64,000 nt of DNA, taken from the NCBI RefSeq assembly GCF_000964545.1, contig NZ_BBVD01000009.1, positions 124,001 to 188,000 of the forward strand, given 5' to 3'. The notes beneath the pieces are model-generated. The model had not been told where the DNA came from and ran no database searches. It worked only from the letters and a program-made list of their open reading frames with translations. The translations under genes were made by a program, and so were the position numbers. Positions 54,562-63,803 of this stretch are shown one piece after another. Within the stretch, counting starts at the first letter, position 1. Each line of letters begins with the position of its first letter. Source of the DNA: Comamonas thiooxydans. Lineage in GTDB: Bacteria > Pseudomonadota > Gammaproteobacteria > Burkholderiales > Burkholderiaceae_C.

Positions 54562-55037
54562 GCACGCATCGCATCGAATGCCAGGTCAACGGCGAATCGC
54601 ACAGCGCCGAAGTCGCATCACGGCGACTGCTATCGGATTTCCTGCGGGACGACCTGCACCTGACCGGCACCAAGCGGGGTTGCGAGACCGGCACCTGCGG
54701 CGCCTGCTCGGTGCTGCTGGACGGTGAAGTCATCAAATCCTGTCTGATGCTGGCCGTGCAGGTTCAGGGGCGCAGCATCACCACCATCGAAGGGCTGGCC
54801 GCCAACGAGCAGCTGCACCCCCTGCAGAAGAACTTCATACAGTGCGGCGGCCTGCAATGCGGCTACTGCACGCCGGGTTTCATCATGGCCTCCTGCGACC
54901 TGCTCAAGAACACGCCCCAGCCCAACTGCGAGGAAGTGCGCCACGGCCTCAACGGCAATCTCTGCCGTTGCACCGGCTACACCCAAATCGTCGAATCCGT
55001 GCTGCATGCAGCACAGGAGATGCATCATGGAAATTGA
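54558..55037 (+). CDS. Molybdenum hydroxylase 2x[2Fe-2S] small subunit
   Basis: The 159-residue subunit has the plant-type ferredoxin cluster ligands Cys42, Cys47, Cys50 and Cys62 (GCETGTCGAC ... KSC) and the second, helical-domain cluster Cys101, Cys104, Cys136 and Cys138 (QCGYCTPG ... CRCTGY). All eight ligands are present. It links the molybdenum site to FAD. Confidence 0.95.
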   Translation: MSTHRIECQVNGESHSAEVASRRLLSDFLRDDLHLTGTKRGCETGTCGACSVLLDGEVIKSCLMLAVQVQGRSITTIEGLAANEQLHPLQKNFIQCGGLQCGYCTPGFIMASCDLLKNTPQPNCEEVRHGLNGNLCRCTGYTQIVESVLHAAQEMHHGN

Positions 55038-55830
55038 AAAAACCCTGACCGTTTCAGCCCCTCCCCAGCAGGTCTGGGATCTGCTCCTCAATCCCCAGAT
55101 CATGGCCGGCGCCGTGCCCGGAATGAAGTCCATCGATGTCATTAGCCCCACGGAATACGTGGCGGAGATGCACCAGAAGATTTCCTTCATCAGCGCCAAG
55201 TTCAAGCTCAAGACCAAGATCGTCGAGCAGAAGGCTCCGGAATACATGCGCGTGGAAGGCACCGGCGAGGATGCCTCGGTGGCCAGTTCGCTCAAGCAGA
55301 CCAGCGAAGTGTTCCTGACGCCTGCTGCCAACGGCGGCACTGATCTACGGATCAAGGTCAATGTCGACGTGCTGGGCCGCCTGGGCGCCTTCGGCCTGTC
55401 GGTCATGAAAACCAAGGCCGACCGTCTCTGGGAAGAGTTTGGCAGCAATCTGGCTGCTCGCATCGAAGCTGGTGGCTTGATCGTTGATGCAGCACCACAT
55501 TCCTCCGCCAGCCCCTCGACAGCGCCCACCATGCCTTCATTGGCCAAGCAAGCTGTCGCGAGCCCTGAGATCAAACCTGTCGCCGCATCGACCGTCTCCT
55601 CTAGCGCAGTACCGCAGGGACAGATGGAGGCAGCCATCACAGCCTCGACACAGGACACATACAGCGAAGCCGGCTGGTGGGCCCGCATCTTCGGAGGTGC
55701 CCGCAATGCACGCCGCGGCGGCCAGGTCATACGCGTAGAAGTGCGTCAGATGGACAAGACGATCTGTGTCGAGTGGCCTGCCACAGCTGCATCCGAATGC
55801 CGGGAATGGCTCCAGTCTCTGCACAAGTAA
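55027..55830 (+). CDS. CoxG-like SRPBCC protein
   Basis: The 267-residue product has an N-terminal CoxG/SRPBCC domain (about 1-150; VSAPPQQVWDLLLNPQIMAG, then VPGMKS). An Ala/Ser/Pro-rich linker and a C-terminal region with an aromatic helix (GWWARIFGG, about 222-230) follow. CoxG proteins are found with molybdenum hydroxylases and are thought to recruit or mature them at the membrane. It overlaps the small-subunit gene by eleven bases, supporting a role with this enzyme. Confidence 0.88.
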   Translation: MEIEKTLTVSAPPQQVWDLLLNPQIMAGAVPGMKSIDVISPTEYVAEMHQKISFISAKFKLKTKIVEQKAPEYMRVEGTGEDASVASSLKQTSEVFLTPAANGGTDLRIKVNVDVLGRLGAFGLSVMKTKADRLWEEFGSNLAARIEAGGLIVDAAPHSSASPSTAPTMPSLAKQAVASPEIKPVAASTVSSSAVPQGQMEAAITASTQDTYSEAGWWARIFGGARNARRGGQVIRVEVRQMDKTICVEWPATAASECREWLQSLHK

Positions 55831-55937
55831 GCACTGTTTTTGCTCCGACCAGCAAGGAGGCTCACGACTCAACAGCTCAATCACATCAAGCCACGCATGC
55901 AAAAAATACTGAACGACATTAAAAATTGGAGACATTC

Positions 55938-57032
55938 ATGCTGAAGAAGGTAGCGAGCGCCATTGCGCTTCTGGGGGTGGGAGGATTGGCACATGCACAA
56001 TCGTCCGTACAGATTTACGGCATCATGGACACGGCCGTCGAAACCATGAACAACGTGGGCGCAACCAAGTCCAGCCTCACACGCATGCCCAATCTGACGG
56101 GCAGCGTTCCATCGCGTCTGGGCTTTCGCGGCCGCGAGGATCTGGGAGGCGGATTGAGCGCATCCTTCACGCTGGAGATGGGTATCGGCCCCGACAGCGG
56201 AGCTCTCAACCAGGGCGGTCGTGGTTTCGGCCGCCAGTCCTTCGTCAGCCTCAACGGCCCCTGGGGATCGCTGGGGCTGGGCCGTCAATACACCATGCTG
56301 TTCTGGTCCGTGCTCGACGCTGACGTGATCGGTCCGAGCCTGCACAGCATGGCCAGTCTGGACAACTACTTTCCCAATGCACGTGCCGACAATGCGATCT
56401 CCTACAAGGGCACGTTCTCGGGCCTGACAGTCGGCGCAACCTATAGCTTCGGCCGCGATGCCGTCAATGCGGGCCCCAGTCCCGGCGGTACCAACTGCGC
56501 GGGAGAAAGCAGCACCGACTCCAAGACCTGCCGCGAGTGGTCGGCCATGCTCAAGTACGACACCACGACATGGGGAGCGGCGCTGGCGCATGACGAGCTG
56601 CGCGGCGGCCCCGGTGCTTTCGCGGGGCTGACCAGCAGCGACAAAGTCGACAAGCGCACCATGCTCAACGGCTATGTGAAGCTTGGTGGCGCCAAGATTG
56701 GTGGTGGCTATATGCGCCGCAAGAATGACGGTTATATCGCATCGCCGCGCAACGACCTGTGGTTTTTGGGCGTGACCTACCCCATTGGGCAATGGAGCGT
56801 GGACGCCCAGTACAACCAGCTCAAGTACAAGGACAACGCGGACAAGGGTCAGCTGCTGGTACTGCGCGGTACCTACAACCTGTCCAAGCGCACTGCGGCC
56901 TATGCCTCGCTGGGCTATATGAAGAACAGCGGCAATGCGGCCTTTGGAGCAAGCAGCGCTCAAGCTGGTGGAACACCGCTGCCTGGCGTCAACCAGACTG
57001 GCTTTGGCATGGGCCTGCGCCATACGTTCTAA
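55938..57032 (+). CDS. Gram-negative porin (Burkholderiales OmpC-like)
   Basis: The ATG at 55938 follows TTGGAGA. The 364-residue protein has a signal peptide ending AHA and begins QSSVQIYGIMDTAVET. A 16-strand barrel follows, with SRLGFRGREDLGGGLSA, GRQSFVSLNGPWGSLGLGR and the terminal strand GFGMGLRHTF ending in Phe. It would admit the operon's substrate. It lies about 100 bases after the CoxG gene, probably in the same transcript. Confidence 0.93.
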   Translation: MLKKVASAIALLGVGGLAHAQSSVQIYGIMDTAVETMNNVGATKSSLTRMPNLTGSVPSRLGFRGREDLGGGLSASFTLEMGIGPDSGALNQGGRGFGRQSFVSLNGPWGSLGLGRQYTMLFWSVLDADVIGPSLHSMASLDNYFPNARADNAISYKGTFSGLTVGATYSFGRDAVNAGPSPGGTNCAGESSTDSKTCREWSAMLKYDTTTWGAALAHDELRGGPGAFAGLTSSDKVDKRTMLNGYVKLGGAKIGGGYMRRKNDGYIASPRNDLWFLGVTYPIGQWSVDAQYNQLKYKDNADKGQLLVLRGTYNLSKRTAAYASLGYMKNSGNAAFGASSAQAGGTPLPGVNQTGFGMGLRHTF

Positions 57033-57309
57033 AGCCGGAGCCAATACAGCGGGTGCGGGTAGCCTGGTGGCCTGCACCCGCTTTTCAGAAGAAGTGACAT
57101 TCCCCAGGCGGTGCTCGTTCACCAACATAGACCGGACATATCTAACTGCCCAAGGGCAGTCCAGGTCGGCATGAGAAGAAGCTGACAACAATGTCACCGC
57201 GCTGTCCCGCTTCTGTTGGGGTCGGATTCCTAAGATCCACACATCTCCTCCTTACCTTTATCAAGGCCTGGGAGATTGTGTTTCACCGACTTTCTTAGGA
57301 GCTCCCACC

Positions 57310-57654
57310 ATGTCTCAACGTCGTCTCTCCATCGCGTCCGTATTTGCAAGCGCAGCAGCAGTAGCTGTACTAGCCATGCCGGGGATGGCTTCGGCAGCCT
57401 ATGAACACCCAGCCAATAACGAGCAAGGCGTGACTGTTCACCCCGAACACTTCGTGAGCCAGAAGACACGTGATCAAGTCAAGGCCGAAACTGCAGATGC
57501 GATGAAGAACGGTCGCCTGTCGTATGGAGAAAGCAACTTCCCCAACTTTGCACCCCCTGCAGGTCCCGGTAAAACACGCGAAGAAGTGATCAACGAATTG
57601 CTGCGCGAATCTCCAGCAGCTCGGGAAGCTCGTTTGCAGTCCATCGCTCGCTGA
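57310..57654 (+). CDS. DUF4148 exported protein
   Basis: The 114-residue product has a signal peptide ending ASA (about 29). A C-terminal DUF4148 segment reads GKTREEVINELLRESPAAR, then EARLQSIAR. DUF4148 proteins are small periplasmic proteins common and multi-copy in Burkholderiales, of unknown function. RBS-like TTAGGAG lies upstream. Monocistronic. Confidence 0.85.
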   Translation: MSQRRLSIASVFASAAAVAVLAMPGMASAAYEHPANNEQGVTVHPEHFVSQKTRDQVKAETADAMKNGRLSYGESNFPNFAPPAGPGKTREEVINELLRESPAAREARLQSIAR

Positions 57655-58159
57655 GGCCTATAGAGGCCTTGTTGGGCCCCCGGTCTTACTTGACCAGCAT
57701 TGCGCGATGCGATGACCGGCATGCTTGATCTGGCCACCGGCAGCAACTGCCCCATGCTGCCGGCCGAGTGGCGATGATCAATGCTTCGATTGCCGGCATC
57801 ACCCAATCCAAGCCTTTATCCGCCTCCTGCAATTGATCATCGCCACCCCCTGGGCCGTTCTTGAAGACCAACCTACGGGGGCGGGCAAGCAGCAGACAGT
57901 GCCCGTCAATTGGCAAAGCGCAGTTCACATGCTCCGGATACCGGCGATCACGCGCTTGAGCGCCTCTGCCGACGTCGCAGAACGATAGATCCCGCAGTCA
58001 TCAGCCTTGGCTCTGCTGCGCGCCGTACAGATGAAATACCTGGGTTCGCTGATGCTTATTGAGTGACCGCACTCGCTCACACATAGAGCTGGATATATGG
58101 CCACCGACCAGACACCACTACACAAATGTTGATGAAGTTGGAAGCGTTCCAACAGCGCC
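57655..58159. other. Gap with possible decayed coding sequence
   Basis: About 500 bases without a convincing gene. A minus-strand frame around 57925-58152 has a protein-like tail (DDCGIYRSATSAEALKRVIAG) but no recognisable start or full domain; it may be a degraded fragment or chance. No repeats are evident. Confidence 0.35.
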
Positions 58160-58600
58160 TCAGCGCTGCATCAGTTGCTGGCATTGCCGGCGGCGCCAGA
58201 CAGACTCGCGTACGGCTCCGGCCTCATCGAACACCACTTTGTACTGGCACACCAGCAGGTTACCGGATTGCGCTTGACGGAGCTTGAAGTTGTAGTCCCA
58301 CTCTTGGCCTCTCTGGCCTGTAGTTTGCGTCAGAGGCGCGCCCAACGTCTGCTTCACCTTGTCCTGGGTCATGCCAGTCTGGATGGCGCGAATACCTTCA
58401 AGCTGCTCTGCCAGCACGCCGTCGCGGACGAAGTCCTTCTTCATGTCGGCATAGCGCATATTGACGTCGGAATACTGCAGCTTGTCGGGATTGCTGACAG
58501 CATCCTCCGGATTGTCACGAGCCACGGCCGGCATGGCAAAGCAAGCGGCCGCAGCCAGTACCAGAGTGGAAAGGCGGAAGGTAGATTCAAACATGCTCAT
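58160..58600 (-). CDS. BamE/SmpA-like exported protein of the secretion operon
   Basis: The 146-residue product has a signal peptide ending AVA (about 27). A SmpA/OmlA fold (about 70-140) follows, with GIRAIQTGMTQDKVKQTLGAP, then QEWDYNFKL and CQYKVVFDEAGAVRESVW. Unlike BamE it lacks a lipobox cysteine at the cleavage site. It is the last gene of the TolC-ABC-HlyD block and may help outer-membrane steps of adhesin export. Two cysteines (CQYK, RRRQCQQ) could form a disulfide. Confidence 0.8.
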   Translation of the reverse strand: MSMFESTFRLSTLVLAAAACFAMPAVARDNPEDAVSNPDKLQYSDVNMRYADMKKDFVRDGVLAEQLEGIRAIQTGMTQDKVKQTLGAPLTQTTGQRGQEWDYNFKLRQAQSGNLLVCQYKVVFDEAGAVRESVWRRRQCQQLMQR

Positions 58601-58644
58601 GGCATCCTCTTTCATCAAAATCGAAAGTCACGCGCTGCTGGGCT

Positions 58645-59934
58645 TCAGCGCTCACGCAAGGCCTCGCGCGCCTTGTTCAGCGGCTTGGTCAAATAGTCCC
58701 AGACGGTCTTGCGGCCCGTGCGGATATCGGTGGCTGCCACCATGCCCGGCACAATGGGCATGCGCTGGCCGGCCTTGTTCACAAGCACATCCGAGTCGGT
58801 GCGCACCAGAACCGGGTAATAGACGATTTCGGGCTTGACCTCGTCGCGCTGGGTATCCGGGGCAATCGTCACCACCTGGCCCTTGAGGCCGCCATAGACT
58901 GCGTAGTCGTAGGCCGTCACCTTGACCAGAGCCTCCTGTCCGGGGCGAATGAAAGCAATGTCGCGCGGCGAGATATGGGCCTCCACCAGCAATTGATCAT
59001 CGAGAGGTACCAAGGCCATCAGCAGGCCGTTGGGCGGCACCACGCCGCCGATGGTAGTGACCTGCAGGCTCTTGACCACGCCCCGCACAGGCGACTGAAG
59101 TGTCAGGCGATCCAGTGAATCCGCACGCCCGCGCACCACTGAAGACAGGGACTTCGCCTCCGCATCCGCCTTGGCAAGTTCTTCGCGGCTGCGCACCATG
59201 TAGCCAGAACGCGCCTCGGCGATCTTCAGCTCCAGCTCCGCTCCCTGACGCTGCAGGCGGATGAGTTCGACGCTGCTGGCAGCACCGCTGGCTTGCAGCG
59301 ACTGCGTGATGCCCAGCTCCTTGCGCACCAATGCCAGCGCCTGGTTCAGACCGGCCACCGTATCGCTCAACGCCATGCGGCGAGAACGGAACAGCGCACT
59401 CTCCGAAGCCTTGAGCTGTGCATGTCCATCCAGCTCTTGAGGAAACTGCAGGTTGTCGCGCCCTTCAACCTCGGCGCGCAGACGTACGCTGGCAGCCAAG
59501 GCTGCGCGGTAGCGGGCCGCCGTCTCCTCCACACTGGATTCGCCACGCGTAGGTTCCAGCTTGGCCAGCACCTGGCCTTTCTCCACGATATCGCCCTCGC
59601 GCACCAGCAACTCGGCCAGAATACCGCCCTCCAGAGACTGGATGCGCTGCTCGCGCGAGGATGGAATCACCTTGCCACCGCCGTTGGACACTTCGTCAAT
59701 CTCGAAGAACCAGGCCCAGGCCAGAAAGGCCAGCACAAAGGCCGTGACCAGCCACACTACGCGATCCGAGTGGCTTGCGCGTACCTCGTCGAAGTCGCCT
59801 ATGGCCGGCATGGCCGCGCGCCGACGCGCAGGCTCGGGCATAGGAGAAAGCATGGACGCGGACTCATCCGTCATCGCGGGTGATGTGGTAGATGTGGCCT
59901 TCGATGTATCACCGGGCACTGCTGTCTCCGTCAT
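58645..59934 (-). CDS. Type I secretion HlyD-family adaptor (LapC-like)
   Basis: The 429-residue protein has a cytoplasmic N-tail, one membrane helix (VVWLVTAFVLAFLAWAWFF, about 57-75), a lipoyl half-motif EGGILAELLVREGDIVEKGQ (about 105-124), long coiled coils, the second half-motif (LQSPVRGVVKSLQVTTIGGVV) and a C-terminal barrel ending near RTGRKTVWDYLTKPL. This is the typical membrane-fusion protein of adhesin exporters. Its start overlaps the ABC gene stop (ATGA). Confidence 0.95.
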   Translation of the reverse strand: MTETAVPGDTSKATSTTSPAMTDESASMLSPMPEPARRRAAMPAIGDFDEVRASHSDRVVWLVTAFVLAFLAWAWFFEIDEVSNGGGKVIPSSREQRIQSLEGGILAELLVREGDIVEKGQVLAKLEPTRGESSVEETAARYRAALAASVRLRAEVEGRDNLQFPQELDGHAQLKASESALFRSRRMALSDTVAGLNQALALVRKELGITQSLQASGAASSVELIRLQRQGAELELKIAEARSGYMVRSREELAKADAEAKSLSSVVRGRADSLDRLTLQSPVRGVVKSLQVTTIGGVVPPNGLLMALVPLDDQLLVEAHISPRDIAFIRPGQEALVKVTAYDYAVYGGLKGQVVTIAPDTQRDEVKPEIVYYPVLVRTDSDVLVNKAGQRMPIVPGMVAATDIRTGRKTVWDYLTKPLNKAREALRER

Positions 59935-62186
59935 TCCTGTCCCTCCTCTGCAGAGGCCAGCCTTTTCACCGGCTGCACCGCGACCTTCATGCGCCCGCTC
60001 TGCACGACGCGAACATTCTGCTGCGGGGCTGCCGGTTGGACACCGCCATTCAGGCGCTTGAGCACCTCATCGCGCGCGCCCTGCAACACCACCTGGCCCT
60101 TGTCCACCACAATGATCTTGTCCACCGCCTGTAACACAGCGGGCCGGTGCGTGGCCACGACCAGAGTGCGCCCCGGTGCAAGCTTGCGCAACCGGGCAAT
60201 CACGTCGCGCTCGGCCACATCGTCCAGCGCTGCCGTAGGCTCATCCAGCAGCAGCACTCGTGGCTGGCGCAACAGCAGGCGCGCCAGCAACAGGCTCTGG
60301 CGCTGCCCCCCCGACAAGCCCAAGCCCCCTTCCATGACCATGTGATCGAGCCCCGTTGGCAGGGTCTGTACGAAGGACCAGGCGCCAGCGTCCAGCAGCG
60401 CGGTCATAAGTTCCGCATCGCTGGCATGAGGAGCGCCCAACAGCAGGTTCTCACGCAACGAACCGTAGAACAGGCGGGCATTCTGCGTCAGCAGGCCTAC
60501 ATCGCGGCGCACATCTGCCGGGTCTATGTGGGCCAGAGCCACATCGTCCAACAGCAGGCGCCCGCTCACAGGCTCGGACAGGCCCGACAACGCCTGCAGC
60601 AGCGTCGACTTGCCCGCTCCGTTGCGCCCCAGAATGGCGATGCGCTCACCGGCTGCGATCTGCAGTTTCTTGACCTTCAGTGCCGGGGTCTTGCCGTCGT
60701 AGCTGAACACGGCTTCGCTGAAGTCGTAGCGCCCTTCGATGACAGGGCGGTGGACGCGGCTGCCGTCCTCGGCGTGGTCCACGGGCAGGTGCATGAGCTG
60801 GTCCAACCCATCGCTGGCCATCTTGGCCTGCTGCCAGCGATTGAGCACACCGGTCACACTGGACAAGGGTGCCAGCATGCGGCTGACCAGAATGGAAGAG
60901 GCAACCAGCACGCCTGTGCTCATCTCGCCGCGCATCACCTGGGGAGCGCCAAAGAACACCACAAAGGCGAAAGCACTGCCCTGCACCGTCTGCATCCAGT
61001 TGCTCAGATGATGCAACAACGCCCGCAGCTTCAGACCCGACTCGGCATTCACGACGTTGTAGTGATTCCACTGATTCTGAAAGCGCGGCTCGGCCTGCAG
61101 CAGCTTGATGTCTTCAATGCCCTGCACCGTCTCCACCAGCATGGCGTTGCGCAGCGCCGATTCGCGCATGCTGGCCTGAGCCAGGTTGCGCAGACGCTTT
61201 TGGGCCAGCAGGCTGGGCGCGAGCAGCAGCACAAAGGCCGCCAGCGGCACCCACACCAGCGAGCCCGCGATCATCCAGAAGATGAAGCAGAACAACAGAA
61301 AGAACGGCAGGTCGGCCACGGCCGCTGCCGTGGTGGAGGTCAGCATCTCCCGCACCGGCTCCAGCTCACGGATCTGGGCCACAAAAGTTCCTGTGGCACG
61401 CGGGCGGGCGCCGTTCTTCACGCGCAGCGCATGACCGAAGACGCGGTCCGAAATGCGCAGGTCTGCCCGCTTGCCCAGCATGTCGGTAATGTGCATGCGC
61501 GCGGCGCGCATGGCCCAGGCGAACGCAATGGACAGCAGCACACCGCCGAACAACACGTACAGCGTAGGCTCGGACTGGGACGGCACCACGCGGTCATAGA
61601 CCTGCATGGAAAACAGAATGCCGCCCAAGGCCATCAGATTGGTGATGAACGAGGCCAGCAGAATATGGCCATAGGGTCGCAGATCAGCAAACACGATCTC
61701 GCGCAGCCAGTGACGCTCCACGGGGCGCAGGTAGCTGTCCACACGCGAATCGGGGGCCGACTGCAACGGACGCAGCACCGCCATGGTCTCCACCTCGGGC
61801 TGCAGTTCGGCCTGCGTGTGCGTGCTCTCGCCGCCCTCGTCGCCGCTCAGCAGCAGGCGCAAGCCGCCCTCGGTCAGAGCCGTGACGACAGCCACCTGCC
61901 CCCCGCGCAGCTGCACGGCCACGGGTAGACGCCAGGCCGTCAACCGCGTCAGGTCCGGAGCCACCTCGGTCACGGCAAGGCCTGCCTGCTGGGCCATCTG
62001 GCGTATGCAGTGGCGCAAATCCTCGCTAGACATACCATCGGCCGCCCAGGCCGCGTCCACACGCAGACGCTCGCGCGAGGTATCGATCTGGTAATGCGCT
62101 GCCACTGCCAGGACGGCGTCCAGCCAGCCCTGCATCAATGGCGGCAATTGCTTGGCGCTTGCCTGCTCGGCAGCCACTTGGTTCAT
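59931..62186 (-). CDS. Type I secretion ABC exporter (LapB-like)
   Basis: The 751-residue protein has a C39-like N-terminal domain (about 15-135) that lacks the catalytic Cys-His-Asp set, so it is a docking rather than processing domain. The membrane domain (about 175-460) and the ATPase follow, with Walker A GRNGAGKST (about 517-525), LSGGQRQS (about 622-629) and VLLLDEPTAALDD (about 641-653). This matches LapB/RTX-type exporters for giant adhesins. Four-base overlaps with the flanking genes indicate one operon. Confidence 0.95.
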   Translation of the reverse strand: MNQVAAEQASAKQLPPLMQGWLDAVLAVAAHYQIDTSRERLRVDAAWAADGMSSEDLRHCIRQMAQQAGLAVTEVAPDLTRLTAWRLPVAVQLRGGQVAVVTALTEGGLRLLLSGDEGGESTHTQAELQPEVETMAVLRPLQSAPDSRVDSYLRPVERHWLREIVFADLRPYGHILLASFITNLMALGGILFSMQVYDRVVPSQSEPTLYVLFGGVLLSIAFAWAMRAARMHITDMLGKRADLRISDRVFGHALRVKNGARPRATGTFVAQIRELEPVREMLTSTTAAAVADLPFFLLFCFIFWMIAGSLVWVPLAAFVLLLAPSLLAQKRLRNLAQASMRESALRNAMLVETVQGIEDIKLLQAEPRFQNQWNHYNVVNAESGLKLRALLHHLSNWMQTVQGSAFAFVVFFGAPQVMRGEMSTGVLVASSILVSRMLAPLSSVTGVLNRWQQAKMASDGLDQLMHLPVDHAEDGSRVHRPVIEGRYDFSEAVFSYDGKTPALKVKKLQIAAGERIAILGRNGAGKSTLLQALSGLSEPVSGRLLLDDVALAHIDPADVRRDVGLLTQNARLFYGSLRENLLLGAPHASDAELMTALLDAGAWSFVQTLPTGLDHMVMEGGLGLSGGQRQSLLLARLLLRQPRVLLLDEPTAALDDVAERDVIARLRKLAPGRTLVVATHRPAVLQAVDKIIVVDKGQVVLQGARDEVLKRLNGGVQPAAPQQNVRVVQSGRMKVAVQPVKRLASAEEGQE

Positions 62187-63583
62187 CGCATCGCTCCCTG
62201 GCCCCGGTCACGCAGCCGGGTATCCAGCGCGAACTCATCGGCCAACCGCCCGCTCTGGTACCAACACTCCACAGCCAGCCGCTGCAGGTCATGTGAGCTA
62301 TCCACCTGCTCGAAACGTGCGCTGTGATATTCCTGTTCGGCGTTGAGCAGATCCAGCAGCGAGCGTGTGCCCAGTTGCAGATATTGCTCACGGTACAGAT
62401 CGCGCGTGATGCGGATGCTGGTGATACGCTGGTCCACCACTGGCTGACGCTCCAACAGACCCAGGCTCTGGTCCTGCGCGTCGCGCAGCGACTGACGCGC
62501 CTGGAACTCGGCGTTGGCCACTGCCGCGTCGGCGGCCTCCAGCGCATGGCCGGCCGCGCGCTGGCGTGCCTGGTTGCGCCCACCTTCGAACAGCGGTGCC
62601 GAGACATTGAACATCACGCGCATGTCCACATCCGGATAACCTGCCGGACGCGAGGCTGCATTCAACCCGCGCGAGGCCGAGCCATCCACCGACAGCGTCG
62701 GCATGAGTTGCGCATCTGCTGCCTTCAATTCGGCCTGGGCCTGCGCTCGCTGCCCCTGGGCCCGGCGCACCGCTGCCGTGGGTTGCACCTGCGCGGCGGC
62801 GCAGGCCTGCGGCAGAGCATCAGGCACACCGCCTTTTCCTGTATTCGCTTCACCCACTGTCGGCGGCGTCTGCAACCCGGTCAGAGCCATCAGCCGCGCT
62901 TGCCAACGGCGCGCCTGCGCCTCGTAATTGATTACTTGGCCGCGCGCGCCATCCATGCGTGACTGCGCTTGCATAAAGTCCGAGCGGGTGCTCGCGCCCT
63001 TGACCTGACGCTCACGCGCCAGTTCGGCCAGCGCACCCACTCCCTTAAGCTGATCTTGTGCAATCGCCGCCATGGACTGCTGGCGGCGCAGCTCCACCCA
63101 GGCCTGCGCAGCCTCGCGAGCTACATCGTCGGTGGACAGATAAACCTGCGCCTGGGCAACCTCGATGCTGGCCTCGGCCTGCTGCACGGCGCTGTCCACC
63201 TTGCCGAAGTCGTACAACATCTGCGACACCGAGACGCTGGCGTCATAGACACGCCGCGAGGTATAGGGATAGACATCTCGGTTGTTCACCTGCGCCCCCA
63301 ACCCGCCCTTGACCTGCGGGTAGTAACCGGCGCGGGCCGAAGCCACGCCCTCGTCCGCTCCCAGCAACTGCCCCTGCGCCGTGCGCACGGCAGGGTGCCA
63401 TGCCACAGCCGCCTGTACCGCTGCACGCATATCCATGGCCTGGCCTGGCCTGGCTTGGCTTGGCGTGGCTTGGCCCGCGGGCTCTGCCGCATGGGTTCCG
63501 CCCATGGCACAGGCCAGTGCGCCCACTGCGGCGGCATGACGTATGCAAGGCAAAGGGAGTTTGGACTTGATCAACATATCCAT
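62183..63583 (-). CDS. Type I secretion TolC-family outer membrane protein (LapE-like)
   Basis: The 466-residue precursor has a signal peptide (hydrophobic AAAVGALACAMGGTHA, about 18-33). Two OEP repeats follow (about 50-240 and 265-450), with AVAWHPAVRTAQGQLLGADE and ARAGYYPQVKGG in the first. A tract of eight 5-base units lies in codons 36-49, just after the signal sequence (63436-63475). It is the first gene of the exporter operon, which follows the large secreted protein at the window edge. Confidence 0.94.
   Translation of the reverse strand: MDMLIKSKLPLPCIRHAAAVGALACAMGGTHAAEPAGQATPSQARPGQAMDMRAAVQAAVAWHPAVRTAQGQLLGADEGVASARAGYYPQVKGGLGAQVNNRDVYPYTSRRVYDASVSVSQMLYDFGKVDSAVQQAEASIEVAQAQVYLSTDDVAREAAQAWVELRRQQSMAAIAQDQLKGVGALAELARERQVKGASTRSDFMQAQSRMDGARGQVINYEAQARRWQARLMALTGLQTPPTVGEANTGKGGVPDALPQACAAAQVQPTAAVRRAQGQRAQAQAELKAADAQLMPTLSVDGSASRGLNAASRPAGYPDVDMRVMFNVSAPLFEGGRNQARQRAAGHALEAADAAVANAEFQARQSLRDAQDQSLGLLERQPVVDQRITSIRITRDLYREQYLQLGTRSLLDLLNAEQEYHSARFEQVDSSHDLQRLAVECWYQSGRLADEFALDTRLRDRGQGAMR
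63436..63475 (-). repeat. Pentanucleotide tandem repeat inside the TolC gene
   Basis: Eight consecutive TGGCN units (N = C, C, C, T, T, G, T, C) lie just after the signal-peptide codons of the exporter's TolC gene. Gain or loss of one unit would shift the reading frame. Confidence 0.85.
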
Positions 63584-63730
63584 CTATCGCTATCTCTGTC
63601 GCTGTTTCACAGCCCGGTATCACGGCACTACAACGCGATCACCGTTCTGCATCGCAGCACCCAGGCCGGCGACACAGACTGTTTGTTCTTCTGATTGCTA
63701 TCGCGTATATAGCTGGCAGCGCTCACAGCA

Positions 63731-63765
63731 CGCCGTTTCAAGCATTTCTCATACTTGAAACGGCG
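63731..63765. terminator. Hairpin between the adhesin end and the exporter operon
   Basis: CGCCGTTTCAAG (63731-63742) and CTTGAAACGGCG (63754-63765) pair perfectly around an 11-base loop. There is no T-run, so it may attenuate or protect mRNA rather than terminate. Confidence 0.5.
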
Positions 63766-63803
63766 TACTTCAGTCGCTAGCAGCTATCAAGTTTGATGAA
63801 ATA

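Noticed and set aside
54630..55730. A 366-codon minus-strand frame opposite the CoxS and CoxG genes
   Set aside because: Shadow of two genes with complete motifs and tight operon overlaps.
60147..61928. A 593-codon plus-strand open frame
   Set aside because: Antisense to the type I exporter ATPase gene and composed of Gln/His-rich low-complexity sequence typical of GC-rich shadows.
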